DNA of 64,000 nucleotides from Lumbricus terrestris (GCA_949752735.1 OX457047.1:6700266-6764265); one strand, 5' to 3'; positions 9,637 to 22,385 are shown, counted from the first letter of the stretch. The notes: generated by a model not told the origin, from the sequence alone. Translations and numbers: made by a program.

Positions 9637-11245
9637 TATAAATACTCAGATCCATTTTTAGATTTCATGGTTCATTCATTTCGAAGATTTATATATCGCC
9701 ACTTTTCGGTCACTGTTCAAAATCGCTTCCAATCCAATCCCGGCCAAAGAGCACCGTTTTACTGTCAGGCTACCAACGTTTTGTAGTAAATGCCACAGAA
9801 AGCTTCGAAGCTTGCTCAACCCTCTTGCTACACCGAAGTTGCTCTCTGGGAGTCTTCGTCTCTCGTTCAAACTCACTGAAGTGATTACGCATCGAACACA
9901 GTTTGCACGTGACAGCCTGATATCAATAGAGTGATAGAAACTTTGGTATGAAACTGCAATAATGTTACTTACGTTGTTCCTCGATGTCTTACAGCTATTA
10001 GGGCAGGTCTCTCGTTTTCGATCAACTTGGCGAACAAATGCGGTTAGTTTTATATCTTTTCATCTTTCTTTTTCTCCAATGTCTAAAACAATCGGCATAA
10101 TTCCGAGTAGTCAACTCCACATTGAAGCAGAATATTCCAAGCAACACATTTATACAAATGAAACGAGAAGGGTACGCCATGGTACGATAGAGTAGGTAAT
10201 GACACGCAATGGTCCTGAGGGGTATGTATGATAGAGAACATTATGGTTCAGTAGTATACATGTACGATAAGGTATAGGTAAAAGAACGATAGAGTGTGAA
10301 TATTGATTCGGATTAAATAGGAAGGTACAAAATCACATGTCGGTGGTCATGATATGGTATAGACCTACATTTGTGCTGTTACCGTCATTGATATGAAGAT
10401 TGTACGCACCATACCGTTTTGACCCCCGCCATTTCTATTAGAGCAACCGATCCATTACATGATGACTGAATAAACGACTTAATGCTATCACGGAATTACT
10501 GTGTCTTGGACAATCGCAATACCCACTTTCGCAGCACTATCACGAAATTAATTGCAAAGGCGGATGGTTTGCTAATTGCTGTTTAATGACACTGTATCAT
10601 AAGATCAAAGTTGGTCAAAGCAGTCCACCTTTCTTCACAAGTCTTGGACTGGCACTGCCAGAGTTCAAATTATAGCGGAGTCACACAATTAAATTATATA
10701 TAATAGCATCGGAAAGAAACTCTGATGACGCTTATTATGAATATGATACAAGTAAACTACTCAGAGGCGCACATCATAATATGATAATTATGCGCCTCTG
10801 AGTATGGGTACTCTATAAGTTTCCGAATTAATTAATGATTAGATAACTATAATGTTCCTAGATAAACAATTTACTTCTGAGGAATTACAGTTGTTTCGGG
10901 TAAAATTTAAAAAAATCACGTAGGTCTAAACTCAGATGATTATACATTTCAACGGTGTCATATCCGAAATTATGATGACGTCAATGATTTCGTGTGTTTG
11001 GACACCTGCATATCGTATTACTTTATTGTTATATAAGTTATATGCGTATAAAATTTGTTGGTGTTTTTGAAGAAGTCATTATTAGATTTCAGTCAACGTT
11101 TGGATAATAAATAGGAGATGTACAATATCATGTGAACTTTGGAAGCTTTTCAAGATAATTCATATAATTCATCATCATCGTAAACCATGGATTTATGTCC
11201 AATGCTATGTTCTCACCACTTTTCTGAACTGCAGCTGACTCCGTC

Positions 11246-11248
<3 letters not shown>
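9637..11248. other. Intergenic, no supported gene
   Basis: A 66-codon minus-strand ORF at 9676-9876 has no recognisable domain and I do not call it. A hairpin at 10759-10803 (ACTCAGAGGCGCA and its reverse complement) looks like two SINE/LINE 3' ends head to head. A fragment near 10633-10660 belongs to the dispersed CTTGGGACTGGCAC-type motif. The rest shows nothing I recognise. Confidence 0.6.

Positions 11249-11294
<46 letters not shown>
11249..11294. repeat. GT microsatellite
   Basis: Uninterrupted GT dinucleotide run of about 46 bases. The Cys-Val ORF across it is an artefact. Confidence 0.95.
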
Positions 11295-11295
<1 letters not shown>

Positions 11296-11830
11296 CAGTT
11301 CTTGTAGCGATGTTCCTCACCATGTATCCATCTATCAACAATGTAGCCACAACCTAGCCATGAATCAGTTATGGGTTTTCAGTACAAACGAAATCATTTT
11401 CTTAACCTCAGATTATAATGGCATTTGCAATCTCTCATCTTTCCACGGACATTGTACAGTCGGTGTGCTCATTTTGGATCATTTTGGCTGATTTTGCCGC
11501 AGGGCGCAGATGCAACAGAAAGCTCGAACCCCCAGTCTTCGGATTTCAACCAGCAGCTTCTCAGATTGACTAACCAGTAACCACTTCGCTCTATCGATAA
11601 ACCAATGTGGCCGTCAAATGTCCCGCAAAAACTACTGCCTTGCCAAAGAGCTCGGAGGGCCGGGTGGTCTGAGACAGGTCAAATAAGTCAGACACTACGA
11701 TTGAGCAAAATCAAGAAGGCACCGCCAAACAAGCGCAGCAACTCGGTTGGTTATGCGCTGATAAACAGGAAGCCATCGTAGAACGTTATTAATTGATATG
11801 ACGCTGAATTCGGTTGTTATAGTGGTCAAT

Positions 11831-11870
11831 TTAGACACCTTTAAAAAGTTGCTCAATGTTGCTATATTAA
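11831..11870 (+). promoter_or_regulatory. Bipartite ACACC/TATA module (PSE-TATA-like)
   Basis: TTAGACACCTTTAAAAAG with ACACC at 11835 and TATATTAA exactly 28 bases on. It is preceded by GTGGTCAA, also seen before other copies. The 95-base repeat follows at 11930 on the same strand. Confidence 0.5.
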
Positions 11871-11929
11871 AGTTGGAACCTTCACGTATATGGTCTAGAT
11901 TCTCTTCTTGTTTAGTAACTTGCTCTTAA

Positions 11930-12005
11930 GTGCTGTAATATACCAATCAAATTTCTGTCCAGGGTAACGGCCTCTGTTGTCATAGATCCTGGTCAAATCG
12001 GAACA
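11930..12005 (+). repeat. Short dispersed repeat (about 95 bp family)
   Basis: Close match to 7251-7355 from TGCTCTTAAGTGCTG to GGTCAAATCGGA, lacking the ATCC tail. The stem AGGGT/ATCCT is partly kept. Confidence 0.7.
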
Positions 12006-12824
12006 AACCATGCAAGCGATAGGTAATTTCATTCCTCAGAAGAATTAAGAAAATAATGTGACAAAAAAGCATAATAGAAATGATAAACTTATCTTGCCCA
12101 CAACAGTAATCAGGCTAAAAGTTTTGATAATCAATTTGCATTTCAGACGCTATAGTTGACAACGTCTTATAAAAATGGATCAATAGTAACCATGAAGATA
12201 TCTGTAAAGTTTAACGATAACTATTGACGTTTCTCCAATTGTGATAATGTCCATGCAGTTACATATGTATTGCATGCTGTCTGTTCGGTTAGTATTATAG
12301 TAGATTTGTGTATTCTGCGAATAAAGAGAATATTATAATTATTATCATTGCTCGGCACAAAAATTCGAAACGAAACCACAATTACTCGTCTATATGACAT
12401 TAGAAACTTTTATTAAAGGGTGTTTAGAGACTGTCTCTTCTATTTTAAATTATTTTATGTCAGTATCGCGTTTCCAGGTATTGTTTTATTTTCAGCCGGT
12501 CTGTGATGTGACTCTTTGTTGGCTCTTTCGTCTTCTGTTCATAATATCAATGTTGCATGTGACCTCCTCTAAATTCTCGATATAGCAATTATTAGATATT
12601 TGATGTCCACTTGTCGAGCGTTTCTGAGGCTCCCAAGTTGCACTTTATAAATGTCTTGTTACGTTACATTACATTGTGTAAGAGATAAATAGAACCACAG
12701 ATCTAATGACGAAAACGCCGCATTTCATGGTATTAAATACATGTATTGCTAGTTTGAACAGTTCTCTGTCGACATGAACAATAATTAATAGACTAATAGA
12801 TGGGACATCTAGTACATTCTTACC

Positions 12825-13010
12825 TAGACTGAGACCTAGTTCCTCCTGTTTCAATCGCCACTCCGCACGGTCTCCAGCCACCTCCTCCGCTTCGTCCCAG
12901 CCCAGACCCATCCTCTCCAGATCCCCCTGAATGCGCGTTTTCAAGTGTTTCTTGGCCTGCCTATTTTTCGTTTTCCACCCTCCGGTACCCAGCTTACCTC
13001 CGTCCTGACA
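12825..13010 (-). pseudogene. LINE C-terminal relic (endonuclease-RT type)
   Basis: The minus-strand frame reads KTRIQGDLERMGLGWDEAEE and then GDRAEWR, the typical end of an RTE/Jockey-group polyprotein where a basic KTxIQxDLE helix is followed by a W-rich motif. Only about 60 codons remain, and the reading frame then runs into unrelated sequence. It is a 5'-truncated dead copy. Confidence 0.65.
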
Positions 13011-13093
13011 ATTATCTCTAATATTTATTATAGTAAAATCTTCTTGATGCTAAAATCTTAAAAATCAATTGTTATTATTAGTCGTGTCGGACA

Positions 13094-13133
13094 ATTTATA
13101 CGGCCATGGTTACCCGGATTTAATGGTGTCTAA
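13094..13133 (-). promoter_or_regulatory. Bipartite ACACC/TATA module, weaker copy
   Basis: On the minus strand TTAGACACCATTAAATC is followed by TATAAATT at 29 bases from ACACC. Confidence 0.35.
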
Positions 13134-13514
13134 GCTGACTCAATTTGATATGTTCATCGTTTTTAAAGCAGTCTTTAACATTTAAAGCAAAGGCATATTT
13201 TTTCAATTATAGTCGATGATATCTCGGAAAATTTACTAAAAGCAGAATAAAACAAGAATTGTTTTGAAATACATCAGACCGACTATAATAACAATGCGAT
13301 CATACGATGTGTTTTTGATGGGTACTGCATAAAGACACTACCCCTGAATGAAGGTGATTGGCGTGGCTCTCTTCCTCTCTTAGACTAATAGACTAGCATT
13401 ACCATAGTTGATGGAATAATATTATGAGTTTAAGCACTAACTTTTAGGCTGAATAAGCTCACTAACACTAATCAGCATTTTATGTAGCACTTAGTTGTCT
13501 CTCAGCTAGTTGGG

Positions 13515-13690
13515 GTATTGTCATGGGGAGTAATTGTCCGGAGAGTTACTGGCACGGGGGGTGTAGTTGTCCGGAGTAATTGTCCTGTGGTAGTTGTCCA
13601 GGGGTAATTGTCCGGGGCTAATTTTCCGGGGGAAATTGTCCGGGAGTAATTATCGGGAGGTAATTGTCCGGAGGTAATTGTCCTAGAACC
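13515..13690 (+). repeat. Short minisatellite (GTAATTGTCCGG type)
   Basis: About ten units of 14-17 bp, consensus close to GGTAATTGTCCGGGG, ending in GTCCTAGAACC. Such arrays are often parts of DNA-transposon ends, but no partner end was found. Confidence 0.75.
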
Positions 13691-13790
13691 AGTACGACTT
13701 CAGCATCGAGATCGCCCATTTGATTGTCGCCATTTTTGCAGCCCTTTTGATCGGCGCCCTTTCGAAGTCGCCCTTTTAACAGTGAATTCA

Positions 13791-13994
13791 CTTGTTATTG
13801 CGCCCCATGAAGAATCTACTTAGAAGCGCTATCGACTACAGCGCATACACTGTAATGGAGTTTCAAGCCGAAGCGCTGGGCAATTGCGAGCAAATGACTT
13901 GCCTAATGTCCCTACGAAGTGGCTTGATGTGGATTCGAAACTGCAACCCTCCGGCGGCAAGGCAACGAACATACCCACTACACCACCGCGCCCC
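13791..13994 (-). mobile_element. tRNA-derived SINE
   Basis: On the minus strand the copy starts GGGGCGCGGTGGTGTAGTGG and carries a decayed Pol III B box (GTTTCGAATCC). The body includes AGCGCTTCGGCTTGAAACTC and the 3' tail ends in a GGCGC-type sequence. It is collinear with 22672-22872 and with the split copy at 52196-55027. It is not a functional tRNA gene. Confidence 0.8.
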
Positions 13995-14645
13995 ACATTG
14001 CTGGTGCTCTATGAATTTCGAAGTTACGATAACATTATTCTAAATATGCAAATATTTGGAAAGAAAAGCGTTCATGTAAGAAAAGTTTGCGGATATTACT
14101 GTATTCTGTGTGATTTCAGAATTTTCTGTGCCTAAAGATTTCGTCACCGGTCTTTGAACTGCAATAGACGGAATACATGTAGAAGTGACAACTGCTATAG
14201 CAACAACAGTAAGAACACTGGCCAGAGAAAAAAGTTCCGACGCTGAGAAAATGTCATATAAATAAATAATGCCAATAAACAACGATTATAAATTGTCGCC
14301 AGGGTTTTTCTGTGTCCAAATGATGGATTGTAGCGCATTAGATAACACGCTGGCGCAGATATCGAGAGGTAACGAGTTCGCGCCCGTATGACGGACATGA
14401 TCTGTAGGCTGCTACTAGCGCCGTTTATTGCAAGTTGTCTGTTGTTCGTAGTCGATATTTATGTCTTCGGTAATTTGGGTTCTTGTATTTGTTAAAATTG
14501 CATCAAATAATGTACCTTGTAACCGGTTGCGTTCTGTCAACCGGATTGTTTCAATAAAGAAAATATTATTTGTTTGTCGAGTGAGTAATCTACGGTTACG
14601 ATAATACGATGACCCTACCTAATCGCAGAGATTTTAGACCACAGG

Positions 14646-14685
14646 TATATATAGCATCGAAATAATTGATTTTAAAGGTGTGTAA
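14646..14685 (-). promoter_or_regulatory. Bipartite ACACC/TATA module (PSE-TATA-like)
   Basis: On the minus strand ACACCTTTAAAATC starts at 14681 and TATATATA starts exactly 28 bases later, with TTGGTCAAG upstream as in other copies. Confidence 0.5.
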
Positions 14686-14843
14686 ACTTGACCAATTTGA
14701 GAATTGATTGATAGAGAAATACGACAGCAAAATAATATTAGAAGTCACTCAAACTAACATATTGTGGCGACAGATGTAATAATTGTGGTGTTTATCAGGT
14801 TCAATTATTGACGTAGATTTCCACTCTTGACAGGACTTGGCAC

Positions 14844-16199
14844 CAGTGATATTTTCATTAACGATAAGTAAAATTAGAACTGAAAATATTGATTTCCGTT
14901 CAGTGTAACTTTAACTGTAACTGAAATTATTTTGAGAACGAAAACTGAAATAGAACTGAATTTAAGCACAGTGAAGTAAAATTAGAATGAAAACGAAAAT
15001 TAATTTTAGAACTGAAATTAATGAAAAAATTGGAAATTTTAGTTCATAGCCTTTCCTAAGCAGATGAGTTTAGGCCTACATCTAAAGGGCGCACATACTT
15101 TCTGACTCTTAAAACTTTGGTATCTTTGGCTTAGCACGTGCTTCCGTGTGCAATTTATTATTGTCTTTTGCATCTGGACCTTTCCTTTAAGTTAATCACT
15201 TTCAACTTCATGATAAGAATGTGGTTATGTGAAAATCACTTTGAATACCGGAGTGCAAATATTTCAATCTGGATAACTTTGTGCAGCTTGCTCACTGGGC
15301 TAAATGAAAAACTTATGTATTAGATTGTTTAAATAGGCCTACTGGAACGAAACAGACAAATAGACCTAGCCTAACCATGCAACGCTTGCACCCTAAAACG
15401 GAGGTTTCTGGATGTTTCTGGTAAACTTTTCAACAATTTAATTTGTCTTCTTCGGTGAATAAGCGCACACAGAATGCTAAGAAATATATTCAGGGTTGGT
15501 GCGAAACTTTCATGTGACTGATTCGAGTCAGCGGCTTAACAACGAAGAAAACACAAGCGCTGCATAAATGTGTAAAATAAAGAAATGTAACGTGGTCGAC
15601 CAATTCAATGGAATATGATAAGAAGAGTGTGATTAGCTATTGTCAACATACTAGTGCATTGGTGCCATCTAGCAACTATTACCAATTAAAATTTTCATGA
15701 AATTATACAAACTAGATCTGAATTTCAAATTGCTTGGCTTTTGTAGTAAAAATTACGCATAATTATTATTGGTGGGAAAGATGGCAAGTCTACGGCAGCA
15801 CTGCCCCACTTCCAGAAGATGTTGAAACTCCGGCTTTTCAAACTTACAGAAGAAACAAATATTTTTTCTGGGTGAAGAATTCTAATAGGTGGGAGAAGAA
15901 ACTGTCAGCTAATGTCGCTGAAAATAGGAGTTTGAACTTTAAAATTATGAAGCATATATCGATAAGGAAAATGTTCGAACTTGGTTAAATTTGAGGCAAG
16001 TTCTAGGCCTATAAAGAAGTAAAACTTAAATTATTTCTATGCAAGAACTGAATTGAGAACTGAAATTATTGTAAAAACTGAAATTGAAGTATAACTGAAA
16101 TTTTTTGAAGAACTGTAATTGAACTAGAACTGAAATTGAAGACGTCCGAACTGAAATAGAAGTAAAACGAAAATTATTTGCTGAAGTAAAATATCACTG
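14844..16199. mobile_element. Non-autonomous hAT element with AACTGAAATT repeats
   Basis: The 8-bp duplication CTTGGCAC flanks the element (14836-14843 and 16200-16207). Both ends begin CAGTGATATTTT. Inside each end is a zone of degenerate AACTGAAATT units (about 14875-15050 and 16020-16190), in a related but not identical arrangement. The centre contains short ORFs with no recognisable domain and no transposase. Confidence 0.88.
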
Positions 16200-16207
16200 C
16201 TTGGCAC

Positions 16208-17154
16208 TGGCACGGTTATGTAGGATGGTGGTAATATTTTGACAGCAACTGTGGTAGCAACAACAACGGCAGCATCAACAGATTAAATTCTGATACGGTA
16301 ACTATAATATACACGATGAGAGAATACAATCAGAGACAACTACATACAAGTACAATTAACCAATAAATAGCAGTAAAGAATAAGTGTCGCCAAAGGTCTT
16401 TCTTTCCGTGTAATAACAACAAACACAGCAATTCAATCATACACTCAACGAATTTTCTCTCGATTCATTGTATAATTATTGCCAAAGCAGACACATATGT
16501 CGACGTCAACACCATAATATATCTTTTCAACAGGTAACAGAATCAATAAAGGTAAACACTGTATAAGTTTGCTTGACATTCAATTACTGACTGAGAAATT
16601 CCCAGCCTATAACCTACAAATTCTTCAAGTGCCCGTTGCCTGGGAGTAGCACCTGACTCCTCATTCACGTTTAAGGAGCACATAATTATCAAACCTGTCT
16701 CGCTTTTGCTTCTTTCAACTCATGAGGCTGCTCAGAGACACCAGACGATCATTCTCTCCTTCTGCCTTCACTACCATAGTTCATGCGTCTGTCTGTTCCC
16801 GCCTAGACTATAAGTGAGCGTGTGCAGTCAATAAGCTAGAATGTTAGATCCATCGATTGAACATAATTATAAGCGCTGAAGAACTAAAAAAATTCCAATT
16901 CCGATAGGGTCAACTTCGATCGCTGTGTTGTGCTGAGGATGTTAGTTATTACTATTCGAAAGTTGTACATTGATGAACACTGAGATGGCCGATAAAAACG
17001 TACGGATGAACAATTGGACATACATACTGTAAATATCGAGAAAAAAGAATAAAGTCATTCGAAACAAAGTCACATAGAACTAATCTGGAGTGCAATAGTT
17101 AAAAAATTGTGCTGTATCTGATACATAATTACAAGTTTCTGGTAGCTAGCTAAT
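16208..17154. other. Intergenic, nothing recognised
   Basis: AT-rich sequence with no ORF of note, no clear repeat family and no module copy that I could find. Confidence 0.6.
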
Positions 17155-17605
17155 GTTTTAGCCCTAAATTTCCACTTTACCGTGGTAGTCGGCCCCACAT
17201 TGTGCTACAATCGTGAATGCAAAAAATCCAACTTATTGGTTATTATTGTGGTCATTGTTGACTGCGTAAGTAATTTTTCTAAACTTTCATCAGGTCAGAT
17301 CAGATGTCCTTCTTCATCAAATAATTATTGACAATCGATCGATTCTTACACACCCGAATATTTGCTAACATAATAATTATTTGACAAATTTAGATTCGAC
17401 AGCAGCACATTATTTTTTCGAATAGTCTTGACTATAACTTTGTATGAGAGCTGATCGAGTCACATTCATTTATTACGAATACTATACCCAAACAAAATAA
17501 TTTGATCCCATTCTGATGTTTCAAATTATATGCAGGGACTTCTGCGCTGGCTCGCTCTACGTAAGCGTGTTGAATACATGGTCGACTCCCTGCTATTAGC
17601 CCTCG
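17155..17605. repeat. Inverted duplication, copy 1 (uninterrupted)
   Basis: This segment aligns in reverse complement with 27440-27690 plus 28700-28870. Shared landmarks are CCACTTTACCGTGGTAGTCG, ACACACCCGAATATTTG and CATTCTGATGTTTCAAATTA. Copy 2 is split by an RTE-like LINE, so this copy shows the empty site. The part near 17432-17605 keeps a minus-strand frame similar to the ORF at 27222-27542. Confidence 0.8.
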
Positions 17606-17659
17606 GAGGCTAACCTGGGGTGTTTTTTTCACCCCACTGTCAGTATTTGCCCTGAATTT

Positions 17660-19362
17660 TTTTACTGCTTTGAAATTTGGCCAAGCGCTTTTGTGTATCT
17701 GTTCATCAATTGTTCCCTAACCTCCGGCAGTGTACCACTCTCCTTGAAAATAGCAAAAGTTACACCCATTTTTAAACAAGGACAGAAAGACAGCATTGTT
17801 AATTTTAGACCAATATCCATTCTCCCGTATTTCTCCAAACTATTTGAAAAGATAATGTATATTAGATTATATGACTATATGTTGAAAAAAACACTCTTTA
17901 CATATCACAACACGGGTTTCAGCCAGGACACTCGACTGCAATGTCACTTTTACACATTCAAGACAGCATATCTGCAGTTATAGACCGTAACGAGTTTGCC
18001 ATAGGTGTCTTCATCGATGTAGCCAAAGCTTTCGACACAATAGATCATGCCATACTATTTAAAAAACTTGAAAATATAGGAATGCGTGGTACTGCCCTAG
18101 AATGGTTTAAGAGCTACTTCAAAGATCGAAAGCAGCAATTCGTCTGCAATGGTGCGCTCTCACAGTTAAGATTAATTAAATATGGAGTTCCTCAGGGTTC
18201 CATTCTAGGACCCCTACTATTTTTAATATATATAAATGATCTCCCAAAGGCCTCAACACTACTGCAATTTGAAATATTTGCTGACGACACTAATATCTTT
18301 GTTTCCAATAAGTCTTATAATGATCTGTTTCATCTTATGAACCAGGAATTAGCTAAGGTAACTGACTGGTTCTATGCTAATAAACTCTCCCTAAATTTGA
18401 CTAAAACTAATTACGTCCTATTTTCCTCTCACCAGAAGAAGATCCCATCCACACCCAAAGATCTAGTTGTTAATGGAATCCCTGTTCCTCGTGTAACTTC
18501 AGTTAAATTTCTGGGTACCTATCTTGATCAATTCCTCACATGGAACGATCATATAAAACATTTATCTCAAAAAGTAGCAATGAACATTGGTATTATGACT
18601 AGAATAGCCTACTTGCTACCCACCCAAACACGTCTTAATCTATATTACTCTCTTATTCATCCATACCTTACATACTCTAATATGGTCTGGGCTTCGACAT
18701 ACGCCACAAGGCTAACAAGATTAAATAAGTTACAAAGAAGAGCCATGCGAATGATTGCAGGTAATCAGCACTCGATGTCTACCGACGCAATATTTAAATC
18801 GTGCCGTGTTCTTAATATCGAACAGATTAGAAAATTACAAACTAGTGAATTTATGTTTAAATATTTTCATAACCAGTTGCCTAGAATCTTTGATGACTAT
18901 TTCACTGCCACGTCCACCCTAAACCCTTATCCTGTACGCTCTGCTGCGAATGTAAGAGTAGCCTACCTTTTGCTAGGACTAATTCTAGAATGTTCTCTTT
19001 GAAATGCGCTGGTCCCCGCACTTGGAATGATATACCTCTCGCCATACGTAATTTAACTCATATCTCGCTCTTTAAGATTAGGCTTCGATCGCATCTCATC
19101 GCTCAGGTTGTTTAGTGCTTATTAATTATATTATGTTTAGTTAACTAGTTAAGAGTTAATATACACTTATGTTTCATTAATATGTCTGCCATTATTTACT
19201 TCGTGTTACAGGTGCCCCACTAGCGGAACCTAGGTTCCTTAGGGTCATGTTCCCTTTTGATCCCTTGATGATAGTTTGTGTTATACTGTACTTGTGGTTT
19301 TTTTTATCGATGCCTCGGGTTTCAATAAAATTTATGGTTATGGTTATGGTTATGGTTATAGA
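17660..19362 (+). pseudogene. Jockey-group LINE reverse transcriptase, frameshifted, 5'-truncated
   Basis: The RT begins near 17693 in one frame (VPLSLKIAKVTPIFKQG, NFRPISILP), shifts frame near 17935, and continues as a 353-codon ORF with AFDTIDHAILFKKL, the palm motif GVPQGSILGPLLFLIYINDL, and the catalytic FADDT. A second frameshift near 18970 puts the conserved GPRTWNDIPLAIR ending in a third frame, closing near 19114. The 3' end carries AATAAA at about 19324 and a TTATGG hexamer tail (19330-19362), which marks the true 3' terminus. The endonuclease and ORF1 are missing. The copy is dead but recent enough that most residues are readable. Family placement between Jockey, Daphne and Crack is uncertain. 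Confidence 0.85.
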
Positions 19363-19921
19363 TGATTTTTGCTTAATTCCGCATTTTTAAATTTTTTATG
19401 TTGAATGCATGGTCACGTGACTGACGTAATATAATGACCATTGTTTATTAATAATTTATTTGTGTTGAAGAAGTTTCTACGGTTATCTGCAGTCAATGCA
19501 GCTAAACTGATACCAGAATTGATATCAATGAATTAAAAATGATGATAGTGATGATGATAATGAAGAGTTTGAGACAAACAGACACGAGTTCAACGATATA
19601 CACAGATAGCCTTTACATACAGAGACATCGAAAGAAACAATAGATGCATAGAATACACACAGACGGACGGAGCGAGGAGAAAAGACTGACACACGAATTG
19701 CGATTAAGACATACGTAGAAAGACACGAGGATAGTCACACAGCAGAGCAGACAAAAAAAATACACAGAAATACTCACATCAATTCTCGCATAAGCAGAGA
19801 CCTCAAATGACGAAGGATTTGCGTACAGTAAAACTGCCTGTCACATAATTCTTTATAATGCTATACACGCATTTGCGACAACCATAATAAACTTATTGCG
19901 AAAATGTCTAAAATCTCAAGA

Positions 19922-19964
19922 TATAAATAGCCTACTTTGTAACAGGTGATTTAAAGGTGTCTAG
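19922..19964 (-). promoter_or_regulatory. Bipartite ACACC/TATA module, spacing 31
   Basis: CTAGACACCTTTAAATC on the minus strand with TATTTATA 31 bases after ACACC, three more than the usual 28. Upstream TTGGTTGATCA resembles other copies. Confidence 0.4.
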
Positions 19965-20651
19965 AAGGAATGATCAACCAAATGGTGATTTCTAATTATA
20001 CATTATTTTGTTGATTAACTGTACCATTTAGAACGCTGTAGCATGGTTTTATGGAGTCTGGATGGCCTATGAGCAGTAGCTTTGAACAGGCGCTACAGAA
20101 AGATATGAATTAATCTTCTAGCTGTTTGGTCTCTCGATGTAGACCTTTATTCGATGTTTATCATAAGCTGTCGTGCAACTCTGGATCCACCCATCCATCC
20201 TGGTTGTCACACGATGAAGTGAGACGATGTTTGAATACTAAACAATCAATCGGTAATAATGATCATTATAGCTATAACAAGATTCTGTGTTATCTCACAG
20301 TGTCGTTAAAATGAAACAACAAGAAATGCTGCTTATCGTAAGAAATAACCTGTGTATTTATTAACAAGATGAGCTGTAATTATAATTATGACGAGTAACT
20401 CGATCAAGGCGCATACTTCATTATAGCGGCTAGAAAAGAAAACCTTTCAGAAAGGAGAAAGCGAAAAGCGACCTTTAAAAAATGCTGTTTAAACTGCCCT
20501 TTGAAGAATTCTTAGTTGTTTCTATTAATTGAATTAATTGAAATGACTAAGAATTTTGTAAACAGCAATTGACCAACCAGCGATAAAAAATTATTTTCAA
20601 CATTGCTATGCACTGAAATACTAGTCATCGTCAAATTATCACAATCTCCCA

Positions 20652-20691
20652 TTGGACACCTTAAAATTAGGTTCTACCATCATTATAAATA
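20652..20691 (+). promoter_or_regulatory. Bipartite ACACC/TATA module (PSE-TATA-like)
   Basis: TTGGACACCTTAAAA with ACACC at 20656 and TATAAATAA exactly 28 bases later. Confidence 0.5.
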
Positions 20692-21469
20692 AGTGATTTC
20701 GTCAAACTGTATAATCGGCGTTTTGCATGAGTCAATCTTAACGAGACTGTTCGTAACTGCCACAAGAGTAATGAAATTAAGATGAAACACGTCAATAAAT
20801 AAAAATAATATTTACTTACGAATCTTGTTTGATAATCGTTCTCAATAGTCGCAACCAAACTGATAGCAAAATGTCCACAGGTAATCAAATATACTGATGC
20901 ATGGCTAGAGTGCTACTTGAAACCTTAGCCCTTTTTTCGATTATGGGTCGTCCATAGATGACATACCTTAGACCATAGGCCTACCTCCCTTTGCTAGCAT
21001 TTGGCTATACCCTACCCATTTTCCGGATGCCCGCACGCTAAAACACAAAACAAAGGGAAAACAATTTTTTTTAGCAAAACTGGAACACTATAGAATAAGG
21101 GACTTAGCCCTGGACTGGTTTAAACTGCTACTACTATACTACTATATTAATTCTGTAGAATTCCTGGTTGGTGATAATAAGCAGGGTTCGTTTCTTTTGC
21201 TATGGAACATCGTCATTAAACTCACTCGTGTCTTACAAACTTATCAAACTTTGCTTGGTACACCGGCTTGCATAAATAAGCTTGCAATCTCAAATAAGGC
21301 GAAATTTCTAGTTTTCGTTAGTTCACAATTGGAACAAATCATACAAAGTGGTGACAGTTTAGGTTGACATTCTAAAAGCCGTTCTATCTATGAAATGTGC
21401 TTGAATATTGGTATATAATTTAATAAATATCGATCAGATTGGATGAGACCAATTTCAACATAAACATTG

Positions 21470-21755
21470 CTTCACTTGTTAATTATTACACCAATATCTT
21501 CATTACTGCATTTGTTAATTACACCAATATCTTCATTGCTTCATTTGTTAATTACACCAATATCTTCATTGCTGCATTTGTTAATTACACCAATATCTTC
21601 ATTGCTGCATTTGCTAATTACACCAATATCTTCATTGCTGCATTTGTTAATTACACCAATATCTTCATTGCTGCATTTGCTAATTACACCAATATCTTCA
21701 TTGCTGCATTTGTTAATTACACCAATATCTTCATTACTGCATTTGTTAATTACAA
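21470..21755. repeat. 33-bp minisatellite
   Basis: About 8.5 units of TTAATTACACCAATATCTTC followed by ATTGCTGCATTTG. Because 33 is a multiple of three, long ORFs appear in two frames, but the unit differences are not codon-like and no start context or domain exists. I treat it as non-coding. Confidence 0.9.
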
Positions 21756-21963
21756 TATATATCTTTCACCCTTCTCTCACCTACAATGACTCTTGGATTC
21801 ACTAATGATAACAGATACGTTAGTAGCAGCCAGCCGTAAGATTGTCCTATTTAGTCGAATCTGGACCGGAGGCGCATCTGAGTATAATAGATTAAGAGGA
21901 GCTGAATAACTGCCCCAAACAAATGAACAAATGAATAATTAGTTATATATGACACGAATTCTA

Positions 21964-22060
21964 GGATGGATGGACCGAGATTTGACGAGGGACTATGACA
22001 ACTGCAGAGGCCGTAGTCCCTAAAGCAATTTGTTTGGCATAATTACTACAGCTCTTTTTT
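21964..22060 (-). repeat. Short dispersed repeat (about 95 bp family)
   Basis: On the minus strand it runs from AGAGCTGTAGTAATTATGCC to GGTCCATCCATCC. Here the stem is AGGGACTA/TAGTCCCT, eight pairs, different in sequence from the 7251 copy but at the same place, which hints at a preserved fold. Confidence 0.65.
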
Positions 22061-22385
22061 TTGTTCTAAAGGGTTTTATAAATGGATCTTTTTACAACGT
22101 TTGATATCATGGCCAACAGCCCTATCAATTCGGTGATTAATTACATCTATTCAAAATTGCAATGATATTATTTAAGGAATTAGTTGAAACGTCGTAGCAT
22201 AGTTTCCTCTTTAGATTCAGCTTCCATTGAACTTGACATCTTATGACATAGACAAAATTCAGACTAATACAGACGCTGATTCCAGAGTTACACGCAAGGT
22301 CATTGTAACAAAGGAAAAGACGTTACCAGCGACAGGAAAAACTATTTGTGACAGCAACATAGTAATATACAAAAATCAATCGAAA

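Larger units (their letters stand above)
19363..21438. other. Intergenic, no supported gene
   Basis: Contains two bipartite modules and a fragment of the short dispersed repeat (20171-20200, GGATCCACCCATCC). No ORF with a recognisable domain. The remainder is AT-rich without visible structure. Confidence 0.6.

Noticed and set aside
15734..15988. 84-codon ORF in the hAT element as a transposase fragment
   Set aside because: No BED finger, DDE or dimerisation motif of hAT transposases is visible.
19325..19362. An interstitial telomere repeat
   Set aside because: The hexamer is TTATGG, not TTAGGG, and it forms the 3' tail of a LINE.
21439..21805. Two overlapping ORFs of repeated NYTNIFIAAF and LLHLLITPIS units
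   Set aside because: A 33-bp minisatellite keeps frames open because 33 is divisible by three; no start context, signal or domain.
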